A stretch of DNA of 64,000 nucleotides from CAVSUR01 sp963731285 (lineage in GTDB: Bacteria; Actinomycetota; Actinomycetes; Streptosporangiales; Streptosporangiaceae): contig CAVSUR010000016.1 of assembly GCA_963731285.1 (NCBI GenBank), positions 1 to 64,000 of the forward strand, in the 5' to 3' direction. The notes under the pieces were generated by a model. It had not been told where the DNA came from. It saw nothing but the letters and a program-made list of their open reading frames with translations, and did not search any database. This document shows positions 17,880 through 25,738 of this stretch, piece by piece. The position numbers were made by a program, and so were the translations under genes. Position 1 is the first letter of the stretch, and every line of letters begins with the position of its first letter.

Positions 17880-18110
17880 GTGATCGACGCGGAGAAGGCC
17901 AGCTACAAGATCGCCTGGATGTGCCGGCTGCTCGGCGTGCCGCGATCGTCGTTTTATGCCTGGCGCAACCGGGCCGAGACGGCTGCCGCCGCGCGGCGCC
18001 GCGAGCTGGCGGTCCTGGTCACCGCGGCGTTCGAGGCCGGGCGGGGCGCCTGCGGGTGCCGGCGCGTCACCGCGCAGCTGAACCGGGGCGGCCACCCGTG
18101 CAGCCCGGCA
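17880..18110 (+). pseudogene. IS3 OrfB, N-terminal part
   Basis: VIDAEKASYKIAWMCRLLGV, PRSSFYAWRNRAETAAAARR and the HTH_21 motif AFEAGRGACGCRRVTAQLNR are the start of the IS3 integrase. The open frame ends soon after GGHPC, where sequence changes to antisense ISL3. All three catalytic residues are on the other half at 412-1055. Confidence 0.75.
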
Positions 18111-18426
18111 CCTGCCGGGTGACCCCGCTGCCGGATCCTGGTGACGGCCTGGCTGGCGAGCCGGGCCAGGTGGAAGTGATCCACGACGATGACCTGGTTC
18201 TTCCAGTCCTGGCCCCGGTCATCCAGCCACCCGGCGATTGGACCGGCGAGGGTTAGGCTCAGCTCGTCCATCACGGCCACGGGCAGCGGGCCAGGTCGGC
18301 CTGGCGCTGCGGGCCGGCAGTCGCGTGCAGCCGGGCCAGGCCGACCCTCAGGCGACGGGAAGGTCGTGCGCTGCCGGGAAGATATCGCGCTGCCGAGGCG
18401 GCAGCCTGGCGTAGCCGACCCGGCGG
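18111..18426 (-). pseudogene. ISL3-family transposase, internal fragment
   Basis: The minus strand reads AVMDELSLTLAGPIAGWLDD, then VIVVDHFHLARLASQAVTRI and RQRGH. VVDHFH with a following LA..AVT.IR is the hallmark around the central Asp of ISL3 transposases. The continuation expected next (DPAWANRR...) is found at the other island border (35-421). The N-terminal zinc-finger/HTH part is not recognisable towards 18,426, where the housekeeping block begins. Confidence 0.65.
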
Positions 18427-18741
18427 TCAGGCGTCGTCGGGCAGCTGCAGGTCGCTCTTGGCGAGTTCCTCGACGTTGACGTCCTTGAACGTGACAACCC
18501 GAACGTTCTTCACGAAACGCGCGGGCCGGTACATGTCCCACACCCAGGCGTCCTGCATCGTCACCTCGAAGAACACCTCGCCGTTCTCCGCCGTGCGCAC
18601 CTGGAGATCCACCTGATTGGTGAGATAGAACCGGCGCTCGGTCTCGACCACATGGCTGAACAGGCCGACGACGTCCCGGTACTCCCGGTAGAGCTGGAGC
18701 TCCATCTCGGTCTCGTACTTCTCGAGATCCTCCGCGCTCAT
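18427..18741 (-). CDS. DUF2469 family protein
   Basis: 104 residues from ATG 18741, preceded by a strong GGAGGGGAG ribosome-binding site. MSAEDLEKYETEMELQLYRE, VVGLFSHVVETERRFYLTN and VFFEVTMQDAWVWDMYRPAR are the highly conserved core of this actinobacterium-specific family, always found beside rnhB. Its function is unknown. In other actinomycetes the yraN-comM-dprA genes follow it; here the IS-rich island starts right after its stop codon. Confidence 0.93.
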   Translation of the reverse strand: MSAEDLEKYETEMELQLYREYRDVVGLFSHVVETERRFYLTNQVDLQVRTAENGEVFFEVTMQDAWVWDMYRPARFVKNVRVVTFKDVNVEELAKSDLQLPDDA

Positions 18742-18755
18742 GTTCTCCCCTCCAG

Positions 18756-19679
18756 TCAGGCGCCCCGCGCCGTGTCCGCTAGGCCTGCCAGGCCCGGCTT
18801 GGCGTGGCCCCTGATGAGGTCGACAGCACAACCATTGTCCCCCGGGGCGGCTCCGGCCGTGGCCTCGGCCGGCCAGTCAGCTCGCAGACCAGCCGGCGCC
18901 AGCAGCTCCGGCGCCAGCTGCCCGGGCCAGGACCCGGCGACCGGGTCCGCCATCGCCGTCGGCTCGTGGCCGTCTGGCTCGCAGTCCGCCGCGACGGCCA
19001 GCGGGCCGGATTCGCTGGCCGGCTGGCCGAGAAACCGGACGTTGGCGAACGAGCGGCGGTGCTCAGGGCACGGGCCGTGGTCCGCCAGCGCGCGCATATG
19101 GCCCGGGGTGGAGTACCCCTTGTGCCGGGAGAAGCCGTAGACCGGGTAATCCACGTGCAGCTCGCGCATGATGGCGTCCCTGGTGACCTTGGCCAGCACC
19201 GAGGCGGCGGCCACGCTCGCCGCCACCTGGTCGCCCTTCCACATGGCCAGGGCGGGCACGGCCAGCCCGCGCACCGGAAAGCCGTCCGTCAGCACGTACC
19301 CGGGCCTGAATGTCAGCCGGGCCAGCGCCCGGCGCATGCCCGCCACGTTGCAGACGTGCAGGCCGACACCATCGATCTGGGCCGCGGGGATGACCACGAC
19401 GCTCCAGGCCAGCGCCGCGGTGACGATCTGCTCGTAGCAGGCCTCGCGGGCCGGCGCAGTCAGCGCCTTGGAGTCGGCCAGTCCGGTGATGGCGTCGATA
19501 CCGCGCAGGTCGAGCGCGACCGCCGCCACGACCAGCGGCCCGGCGCAGGCGCCGCGGCCCGCCTCATCGATCCCGGCCACCGGCCCGAGCCCGGCACGGG
19601 CCAGCACGCGCTCGTATCCGGCTAGTCCTGCGGCCCTTCTCGGGGTATAGCCAAGCGGCCGCTGCATCTCTGCCAGCAC
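18756..19679 (-). CDS. rnhB: Ribonuclease HII
   Basis: Cleaves RNA in RNA-DNA hybrids and removes single misincorporated ribonucleotides. VAGIDEAGRGACAGPLV (Asp38, Glu39), the LTDGFPV Asp near 132 and the later ASVLAKVTRDAIMRE Asp supply the active site; YGFSRHKGYSTPGHMRAL is the conserved C-terminal core. The enzyme core ends near residue 220. An extra ~85-residue Ala/Pro/Gly-rich tail, with no recognised fold, follows. The start is MLAEMQRPLG; Met5 is also possible. It lies 4 bp after lepB and 14 bp before DUF2469, in one operon. Confidence 0.95.
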   Translation of the reverse strand: MLAEMQRPLGYTPRRAAGLAGYERVLARAGLGPVAGIDEAGRGACAGPLVVAAVALDLRGIDAITGLADSKALTAPAREACYEQIVTAALAWSVVVIPAAQIDGVGLHVCNVAGMRRALARLTFRPGYVLTDGFPVRGLAVPALAMWKGDQVAASVAAASVLAKVTRDAIMRELHVDYPVYGFSRHKGYSTPGHMRALADHGPCPEHRRSFANVRFLGQPASESGPLAVAADCEPDGHEPTAMADPVAGSWPGQLAPELLAPAGLRADWPAEATAGAAPGDNGCAVDLIRGHAKPGLAGLADTARGA

Positions 19680-19683
19680 CGGA

Positions 19684-20709
19684 TCACCGGCGCCCGCGCC
19701 GCCGCCGGCGCCAGTTCGCCATTCGCACCCGCCGCTGCAGCCAGGTGAGCGGGATAGCCGCCGTCAGGCCCGCCGCCAGGGGCAGATAGGGCGGCGAGGG
19801 AGCCACCGGCACACCGCGCGCCAGCGCGGCCTCGGCGGCCACCCGGCCGCCCGCGGCTCCGGTCGCGGCGGCCCGGCTGATGCCGGGCCGGGTGAACGTG
19901 GCCGGGATCGGCAGGATCCGCCACCGGCTCGGCGGCCACACGACCATGAACGCGCGCCCGATCACCTTGTCCTCGGGGATGGTGCCTTTGCCGGGATCGC
20001 CCGTGTGCCCGCGCGAGTCGTCGGACACCAGCCGGTGGTCGCCCATGACCCACAGGCGGCCGGGCGGAACAGTGATGCCGAAGGGCTGGGTGGAGGGCTG
20101 CTCGCCCGGGAACAGATAGGACTTCTCGTGCAGCGGGACGCCGTTGACCGTGACCTGGCCCCGCGAGTTGCAGCAGGCCACGTGGTCACCCGGGACCCCG
20201 ATGACCCGCTTGATGTAGTCCGTCTGGCCCGGCGCGGTCCCGAACAGGCCGGCGATCGCGTGCAGCAGCGGCCGCAGCGTCGCGTCGTACACCCTGCCCG
20301 CTGGATTCGTGCTCGTCGCAGCCGGCGCAGCCGCGTCCCACGAGCCGGCCCCGTCGAACACCACGATGTCGCCGGGCTGGATGCTGCGGAAGTGGTATAC
20401 GAGCTTGCTGACCAGGACCTTATCGCCGATATCCAGCGTATTCTCCATCGACGATGACGGGATGTAGAACGCCTGCACCACGAATGTCTTGACCACCAGC
20501 GCGATGATCAGCGCGACGACGACCAGCACGGGCAGCTCGCGCCAGAACGAGCGGCGCTTGCTCTTCCTGGCTGGTTCCTGCGGTGGGCCGGCGTCTTCCT
20601 GCGGTGGGCCGGCGTCCGCCGCAGTCGCGGCGGCAGGCGGGGCGGCGGGCCGGTCATCGACGGTTGCCTCGGTGCGGGCATCGTCGGGCAGGCCCTGGTC
20701 GTCGCTCAT
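19684..20709 (-). CDS. lepB: Signal peptidase I
   Basis: Cleaves Sec and Tat signal peptides on the outer face of the membrane. The transmembrane anchor is at about 59-75. The catalytic Ser87 is in FYIPSSSMENTL and the catalytic Lys167 in DYIKRVIGVPGD. Box E reads GDHRLVSDDSRGHTG. A cytoplasmic N-terminal tail of ~50 residues is Ala/Pro/Asp-rich and includes a duplicated 7-residue unit (DAGPPQE twice). A second hydrophobic stretch near the C-terminus (PYLPLAAGLTAAIPLTWL) suggests a C-terminal membrane helix, as in streptomycete paralogues. Frame and length (341 aa) are intact. Confidence 0.95.
   Translation of the reverse strand: MSDDQGLPDDARTEATVDDRPAAPPAAATAADAGPPQEDAGPPQEPARKSKRRSFWRELPVLVVVALIIALVVKTFVVQAFYIPSSSMENTLDIGDKVLVSKLVYHFRSIQPGDIVVFDGAGSWDAAAPAATSTNPAGRVYDATLRPLLHAIAGLFGTAPGQTDYIKRVIGVPGDHVACCNSRGQVTVNGVPLHEKSYLFPGEQPSTQPFGITVPPGRLWVMGDHRLVSDDSRGHTGDPGKGTIPEDKVIGRAFMVVWPPSRWRILPIPATFTRPGISRAAATGAAGGRVAAEAALARGVPVAPSPPYLPLAAGLTAAIPLTWLQRRVRMANWRRRRRGRR
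20575..20616. repeat. Tandem duplication of a 21-bp unit in lepB
   Basis: Two identical 21-base units (20575-20595 and 20596-20616) encode the doubled DAGPPQE in the flexible N-terminal tail of signal peptidase I. This is probably replication slippage with no effect on the catalytic domain. Confidence 0.9.
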
Positions 20710-20896
20710 ATCGGAGTCGAGCCTAGCGCCGCCGGCCGACGGGAACGACCTCAGCGTCCCCGCACTGGCGGAAATCCGCGGCTGGATGTGCGGGCTGCAG
20801 CCTGGCCATAAGCCGGCGCTCTAGCGGCGGGCGGCCTCATGCTGCGGACGATCCCGCCGAGCCGGACCCGGTGCCGCCAGGACATCGCACGGTGCG

Positions 20897-21259
20897 TCAG
20901 CGGGCCGCCGACGGCTCGCGGCGCTCGCGGATCCTGGCTGCCTTGCCGCGGCGGGCACGCAGGTAGTAGAGCTTCGCCCGGCGGACCCGGCCCCTGGTCA
21001 AGACCTCGATTTTGTCGATGGCCGGGGTGTGCAGCGGGAAGGTGCGCTCGACGCCGACACCGTAGCTGACCTTGCGCACCGTGAAGGTCTCGCGCATGCC
21101 GCCGCCCTGCCGCCGGATCACCACGCCCTGGAAGACCTGAATCCGGGACCGGCTGCCCTCCACGACCCGCACGTGCACCTTCAGGGTGTCGCCCGGCCGG
21201 AAGTCGGGAATGTCGGATCGGATCTGCGCCTGCTCAAGCTCGGCAATCGCGGTGTGCAT
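20897..21259 (-). CDS. rplS: 50S ribosomal protein L19
   Basis: 120 residues, the normal size. MHTAIAELEQAQIRSDIPDF, RPGDTLKVHVRVVEGSRSRI, QVFQGVVIRRQGGGMRETFT and GVGVERTFPLHTPAIDKIEV are canonical L19. The protein sits at the 30S-50S interface. It is transcribed on the minus strand after trmD with a 126-bp gap, which may hold a separate promoter. Confidence 0.97.
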   Translation of the reverse strand: MHTAIAELEQAQIRSDIPDFRPGDTLKVHVRVVEGSRSRIQVFQGVVIRRQGGGMRETFTVRKVSYGVGVERTFPLHTPAIDKIEVLTRGRVRRAKLYYLRARRGKAARIRERREPSAAR

Positions 21260-21385
21260 CGCTGGGTTCCTCAGTAGTCAGCACGCGCACGGGCACGAAC
21301 GCGTTGCCTGGTTCTGGTCGGTTTCAGCCGGGACTCACGCGCCCGGCAGCGCCCGGGGCGGCCTTTCCCGCGGCGAGGGCGCCCT

Positions 21386-22186
21386 TCAGTGTGCCACATC
21401 TTGGCCGCTAACCGGAAAGCCGGCGTCGAAGAGCACCTGCCGATCCCGCGCATCCAGCCCGGACCCAGCCCCGCCGGCCGCCAGCCGGGCGGCCAGATCG
21501 GGCCGGTTGCGGGCCGTGCGGCGCAGCGCGCCGTCGCGCCGCCACCGGGCGATTGCGGCGTGGTCCCCCGATAGCAGGACCTCGGGAACCTCCTGTCCGT
21601 GCCAGACCCGAGGCCGGGTGTAGACGGGGCCTTCGACGAGTCCCGTCATCGGACCGCCGCCCCCGCCGAACGAGTCGTCGGGCGCCGACCCGGCGTTGCC
21701 CAGCACGCCGGGCAGCAGCCTGCAGATCGCCTCGATCATCACCAGCACGGCCGGCTCGCCGCCCGCGAGGACATAGTCGCCGATGCTGACCTCGTCCACG
21801 GTCATCCGGGCCCGCGCCAGGTCGGCTACCCGCGCGTCGATGCCCTCATACCGGCCGCAGGCGAACGCCAGGTGCGGCTGCCCGGCCAGTTCCGCCGCCA
21901 TCGCCTGGGTGAACGGGACTCCGGACGGTGACGGGATCACCAGCCGCGCGGCGGTTCCCGGCGGGCACACCGCGTCCAGCGCGTCACCCCACGGCTCGGG
22001 CTTCATGACCATGCCGGGACCGCCGCCGAACGCGGCGTCGTCGACGGTACGGTGCACGTCGCGGGCCCAGGACCGCAGGTCGTGCACCCCGAAGACGATG
22101 TCGCCGCGCTGTGCCGCTTTCCCGATCAGCGACACCGACAAAGGCGCGAAGTACTCAGGGAAGATCGTGACGATGTCGATGCGCAC
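21386..22186 (-). CDS. trmD: tRNA (guanine37-N1)-methyltransferase
   Basis: Methylates G37 of tRNAs using SAM, which prevents +1 frameshifting on the ribosome. MRIDIVTIFPEYFAPL starts the SPOUT domain; GGGPGMVMKPEP, CGRYEGIDARV and VSIGDYVLAGGEPA form the trefoil knot and SAM site. The C-terminal domain carries VYTRPRVWHGQEVPEVLLSG. At 266 residues it is full length. It lies 12 bp after rimM in the rpsP-khpA-rimM-trmD operon. Confidence 0.97.
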   Translation of the reverse strand: MRIDIVTIFPEYFAPLSVSLIGKAAQRGDIVFGVHDLRSWARDVHRTVDDAAFGGGPGMVMKPEPWGDALDAVCPPGTAARLVIPSPSGVPFTQAMAAELAGQPHLAFACGRYEGIDARVADLARARMTVDEVSIGDYVLAGGEPAVLVMIEAICRLLPGVLGNAGSAPDDSFGGGGGPMTGLVEGPVYTRPRVWHGQEVPEVLLSGDHAAIARWRRDGALRRTARNRPDLAARLAAGGAGSGLDARDRQVLFDAGFPVSGQDVAH

Positions 22187-22198
22187 GGCTGCCTCCGG

Positions 22199-22732
22199 CT
22201 ACGGCTGGCCAGCGTCGGCCAGGTCCAGCAGGCCCGGCGGCGGGTCGATGATCACCGTCTGCGCCATGACGTCTACCTCGGGCACCATCGCGGCTACGAA
22301 CGGGACCAGGATTTGCGCTCCGGCGCGGGTCCCCTCGCCGGTCACCACCAGCAGGTCCTGGCCGGAGTGCAGCACGTCCGCGACCACGCCGACGTGCTCG
22401 CCCGCGGTCGTCGTGACCGCCATCCCGATCAGCTGATGATCGTTGAACTCGTCCGGGTCCTCGGGCTCGGGGAGATCGGCCGAGTCGACGACGAGCAGCG
22501 TCCCGGACAGCTGCCCCGCTGCGCTGCGGTCGGCGCAGCCGTCGAACCGGACCAGCAGCCGGCCAGAATGCCATCGGGTGCTCGCGATGACCAGCGGCCC
22601 CGCCCCGGCAGGATCGGTCGCGAGTGCGGAGCCCGCGGCCAGCCGCCGACCGGGATCATCTGTCCGCACCTCCACGGCAACTTCGCCGCGGATTCCGTGC
22701 GGCCGGCCCACCCGGCCGACGACGAGCTGCAT
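22199..22732 (-). CDS. rimM: 16S rRNA processing protein RimM
   Basis: A 30S maturation factor that binds S19 and the 16S head. MQLVVGRVGRPHGIRGEVAV is the typical RimM start; the C-terminal PRC-barrel includes DHQLIGMAVTTTAGEHVGVV, VVTGEGTRAGAQILVPFV and VIIDPPPGLLDL. 177 residues, intact. It begins 6 bp after the khpA stop, and the stop precedes trmD by 12 bp. Confidence 0.95.
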   Translation of the reverse strand: MQLVVGRVGRPHGIRGEVAVEVRTDDPGRRLAAGSALATDPAGAGPLVIASTRWHSGRLLVRFDGCADRSAAGQLSGTLLVVDSADLPEPEDPDEFNDHQLIGMAVTTTAGEHVGVVADVLHSGQDLLVVTGEGTRAGAQILVPFVAAMVPEVDVMAQTVIIDPPPGLLDLADAGQP

Positions 22733-22737
22733 GCCGG

Positions 22738-22980
22738 CTAGCGGATCTCGTCAGCGTCCAGCAGGTCGACCCGGACGTAGGAGCTGCCCGCCAGCGATCC
22801 GACCACGGTGCGCAGGGCCTTGGCGGTGCGCCCGCCGCGGCCGATGACCTTTCCCAGGTCGTCCGGGTGCACGCGCACCTCGAGCACGCGCCCCCGGCGC
22901 AGTCCGCGGCTGTCCACCCGGACGTCGTCCGGGAACTCGACGATTCCCCTGACGAGGTGCTCCAGCGCCTCTTCGAGCAC
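22738..22980 (-). CDS. khpA: KH-domain RNA-binding protein KhpA
   Basis: An 80-residue single-KH protein. VLEEALEHLVRGIVEFPDDV is followed by the KH RNA-binding loop VIGRGGRTAKALRTVVG. A GTG start at 22980 is chosen because it begins one base after the rpsP stop and gives the standard length. KhpA-type proteins bind many RNAs, in some species as a heterodimer with KhpB. It is fixed between rpsP and rimM in actinomycetes. Confidence 0.93.
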   Translation of the reverse strand: MLEEALEHLVRGIVEFPDDVRVDSRGLRRGRVLEVRVHPDDLGKVIGRGGRTAKALRTVVGSLAGSSYVRVDLLDADEIR

Positions 22981-22981
22981 C

Positions 22982-23608
22982 TCAGGCGCTGCTCTCCGCG
23001 GCCGTGGCGGCCGCGTCCCCGGTGGCGTCCGTGCTCGGCGCGTCCGCCGCCTGCACATCCGCGCTCGGCGCGTCCGCCGCCGCGGCGCCGTCCCTGGCGT
23101 CCGCTGCTGCGGCCGGCTCGGCGGCGTCAGGTTTCGCGTCCGCGGCAGGAGCGTCGGCCCTGGCCTTAGGCTCGCGAGCGGGCTTGTCGGCCCTCGCCGT
23201 CTTGGCGTCGCCGGACTTGGCGCTGCCGGCCTTGGCCCGGCCCTTGGGCTTGGCGCCGCTGTCGGCCAGGGTCTCGGCCGCCGCAGCAGCGAAGATCTCC
23301 TTGCGGTCTTCCTTCGGGGCAGCGGTCTGCAGGGTCCCCTCGGCTCCGGGCAGGCCCTTGAACTTCTGCCAGTCGCCGGTGATCTCCAGGATCTTTCGGA
23401 CTGGGTCGGTCGGCTGCGCGCCCACCGACAGCCAGTGCTGTGCGCGGTCGGAGTTCACCTCGATGAACGAGGGCTCGGCCTTCGGGTGGTACTTGCCGAT
23501 CTCCTCGATCGCACGGCCGTCCCGCTTGGTGCGGGCGTCGGCGACGATGATCCGGTAATAGGGCTCGCGAATCTTGCCCAGGCGCTTCAGTTTGATCTTG
23601 ACAGCCAC
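22982..23608 (-). CDS. rpsP: 30S ribosomal protein S16 with long Ala/Lys/Asp tail
   Basis: A GTG start at 23608 gives VAVKIKLKRLGKIREPYYRI, the invariant S16 start. The S16 domain ends near residue 85 (PVRKILEITGDW). About 120 more residues are low-complexity Ala/Lys/Asp/Pro (KPKGRAKAGSAKSGDAKTAR..., then acidic ADAPSADVQAADAPSTDA). Actinomycete S16 proteins often carry such a tail; this one, at 208 residues total, is at the long end. The tail is basic then acidic, so it may be disordered. Confidence 0.94.
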   Translation of the reverse strand: MAVKIKLKRLGKIREPYYRIIVADARTKRDGRAIEEIGKYHPKAEPSFIEVNSDRAQHWLSVGAQPTDPVRKILEITGDWQKFKGLPGAEGTLQTAAPKEDRKEIFAAAAAETLADSGAKPKGRAKAGSAKSGDAKTARADKPAREPKARADAPAADAKPDAAEPAAAADARDGAAAADAPSADVQAADAPSTDATGDAAATAAESSA

Positions 23609-23968
23609 GGCTGCGGTCTTCTCCCAGCGGGTGTGGTGCGGGCTGCCATCGACCGGAGTGGGGACCGGCCGGCTGCCCGGCAGGGTCCGGCTGCCGCGGG
23701 CTAGAGAGGGCCCCGCGCAGCCGAGGTGCCCCCACATTGTGCCAGATGCGCGCCGCCAGGGCGTAATCACCACCGGAAGGCGCCCGCAGCAGCCTTATGG
23801 GTGCGGCATTCACGGGGTCAGGTGCCTGGGGGTGCGGCATCCATAGGGCTGGCAATTCGCTCGCCGAGTGGCGCCGCTCCGGCGGGGCGCCCGCTCCGCT
23901 AGCGGCGCGGGGTGGCCAGCGGCGCGGCGCGGCCCGGCGGCGCGGCCCGGCGGCGCGGACCGCCGGGG
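23609..23968. other. rpsP-ffh intergenic region with inverted repeats and GC-rich tandem sequence
   Basis: About 360 bases. CAGCCTTATGG (about 23791-23801) and CCATAGGGCTG (about 23842-23852) can pair, enclosing two copies of GGGTGCGGCAT. Towards ffh there is a run built of CGGCGCGGCCCGG-like units. The first could be a terminator or processing hairpin after ffh or a leader of rpsP. No gene is seen. Confidence 0.5.
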
Positions 23969-25670
23969 CTAGCGGCCCTTCTTGCCCTGCTTGCCGCGGC
24001 GGCCCGGCTGCCGGTCCTGCGGGCCCTGGGGTCCGCGCAGGCCGGGCGGCAGGCTGGCGGGCGGCGGGAAGCCCGCGCCGAGCCCTGGCGGCAGCCGCAG
24101 CTTGCCGTCGCTGCCCAGGCCCTCGGGCAGCCCGTCCGGCAGAGCGTCAGCCAGGCTGCCGGGCAGCCCTCCGAAGCCGCGCATCGGCGCGCCGTTGCCG
24201 TCCTGGCCAGGACCTGCCTGGCCCAGGGCCGCCGGCGGCCGGCCGGGCGCCGCCCCGGCCGCCGCGGACCGGCCGGCCGGCCGCCGCCGCCCTTGCCCTT
24301 CTTCTTGCCCTTGGCCTTGCTTCTGGGCACGCCGCATGCCCGCATCCCGGGCAGGCCGCGCCATGCTGCCCATCATCTGGCGCATCATCTTCTGGCCCTC
24401 GTGGAACCTGACGATGAGGTTGTTGACCTCGCCGACGGTCACGCCCGAGCCCGCCGCGATCCGGGCCCGCCGCGAGCCGTTGATGATCTTCGGGTTGCGC
24501 CGCTCGGTCGCGCGTCATCGAGTTGACGATCGCCGCGGCCCGGTCCAGGTCCTTGTCGCTGACCTGGCTGAGCGCCTCGCGGTTCTGCGCCGCGCCGGGC
24601 AGCATGCCGAGCAGGTTGCCGATCGGCCCGAGCTTGCGGACCATGGCCAGCTGCTCGACGAAGTCCTCCAGCGTGAAGCCCTCGCCCGAGGCCAGCTTGC
24701 CGGCCATCGAAGCGGCCTGGTCCTGGTCGAACGTGCCGCTCGGCCTGCTCGATCAGCGTCAGGACGTCGCCGAGGTCCAGGATGCGCGAGGCCATCCGGT
24801 CGGGATGGAAGACGTCGAAGTCCTCGAGCTTCTCGCCCGACGAGGCGAACATGACCGGCCGGCCGGTGAGCTGGGCGATCGACAGGGCCGCACCGCCGCG
24901 GGCGTCGCCGTCCAGCTTGGTCAGCACGACGCCGTCGTAGCCGACCCCGTCCAGGAACGCCTGCGCGGTCTGCACGGCGTCCTGGCCGATCATCGCGTCG
25001 ACCACGAACAGGATCTCGTCCGGGTCGACGGCGTCCCGGATGTCGGCGGCCTGGCGCATCAGCTCCTCGTCGATGCCCAGCCGCCGCGCGGTGTCGATGA
25101 TGACGATGTTGTGCTGCCTGCGCCTGGCCTCGCCGACCGAGTCGCGCGCCACCTGCACCGGGTCGCCGACGCCGTTGCCCGGCTGCGGCGCGTACACCGG
25201 CACCCCGGCCCGCTCGCCGACCACCTGCAGCTGCTGCACCGCGTTCGGGCGCTGCAGGTCGGCGGCGACCAGCAGCGGGGTGTTGCCCTGGCCGCGAAGC
25301 CACAGCGCCAGCTTCGCCGGCCAGGGTGGTCTTGCCGGAGCCCTGCAGGCCGGCCAGCATGATCACGGTCGGCGGCACCTTGGCGAACCGCAGCCGCCTG
25401 GCCTCGCCGCCCAGGATCTCGATGAGCTCCTCGTTGACGATCTTGATGACCTGCTGGGCCGGGTTCAGCGCTTCGGAGACCTCCGCGCCGGACGCACGTT
25501 CCCGCACACGGGCGATGAACTGCCGCACCACGGGCAGCGCGACGTCCGCTTCCAGCAGCGCGATCCTGATCTCGCGGCAGGTCGCGTCAATGTCGGCCGG
25601 GAGACAGCCGGCCCCGCCCGCGCAAGGCGGAGAAGACCTGGGTCAGCCGGTCGGAAAGAGTCTCGAACAC
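23969..25670 (-). CDS. ffh: Signal recognition particle protein Ffh (sequence carries frameshifts)
   Basis: SRP54 GTPase that binds signal peptides and 4.5S RNA. A GTG start at 25670 (VFETLSDRLTQVFSAL) is followed by the N domain, the GTPase motifs LQGSGKTTLAG, DTARRLGIDEELM and TKLDGDARGG, then the M domain (GEGFTLEDFVEQL, GMLPGAAQNREALSQVSD, NPKIINGSRRARIAAGSGVT, MMRQMMGSM) and a Gly/Pro/Lys-rich tail ending at 23969. Following the protein needs frame changes near 25606, 25318, 24745, 24517 and about 24320, several of which are single extra bases in GC runs. Ffh is essential, so these are more likely sequencing errors than decay. Confidence 0.9.
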
Positions 25671-25738
25671 GCCATCAGGCTATCGGGTCGCGCCAGGCCC
25701 GGTCAGCCGCCGCTTCCGGCCCGATTCAGCCGTCCGCG

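Larger units (their letters stand above)
17524..18110 (+). mobile_element. IS3-family element, left half (left repeat, orfA, start of orfB)
   Basis: The left inverted repeat at 17524-17544 pairs with 1072-1092 (19 of 21). It is followed by orfA and by the first ~75 codons of orfB, ending at QLNRGGHPC near 18,105. The right-half piece at 412-1092 resumes the protein within a few residues. Together they make about 1.27 kb, the normal length of an IS3 element. No matching target-site duplication is seen at the outer ends of the two repeats. Confidence 0.8.

Noticed and set aside
22808..23704. 298-codon plus-strand open frame opposite rpsP
   Set aside because: It is the complement of the Ala/Lys/Asp tail of S16 and has no independent evidence.
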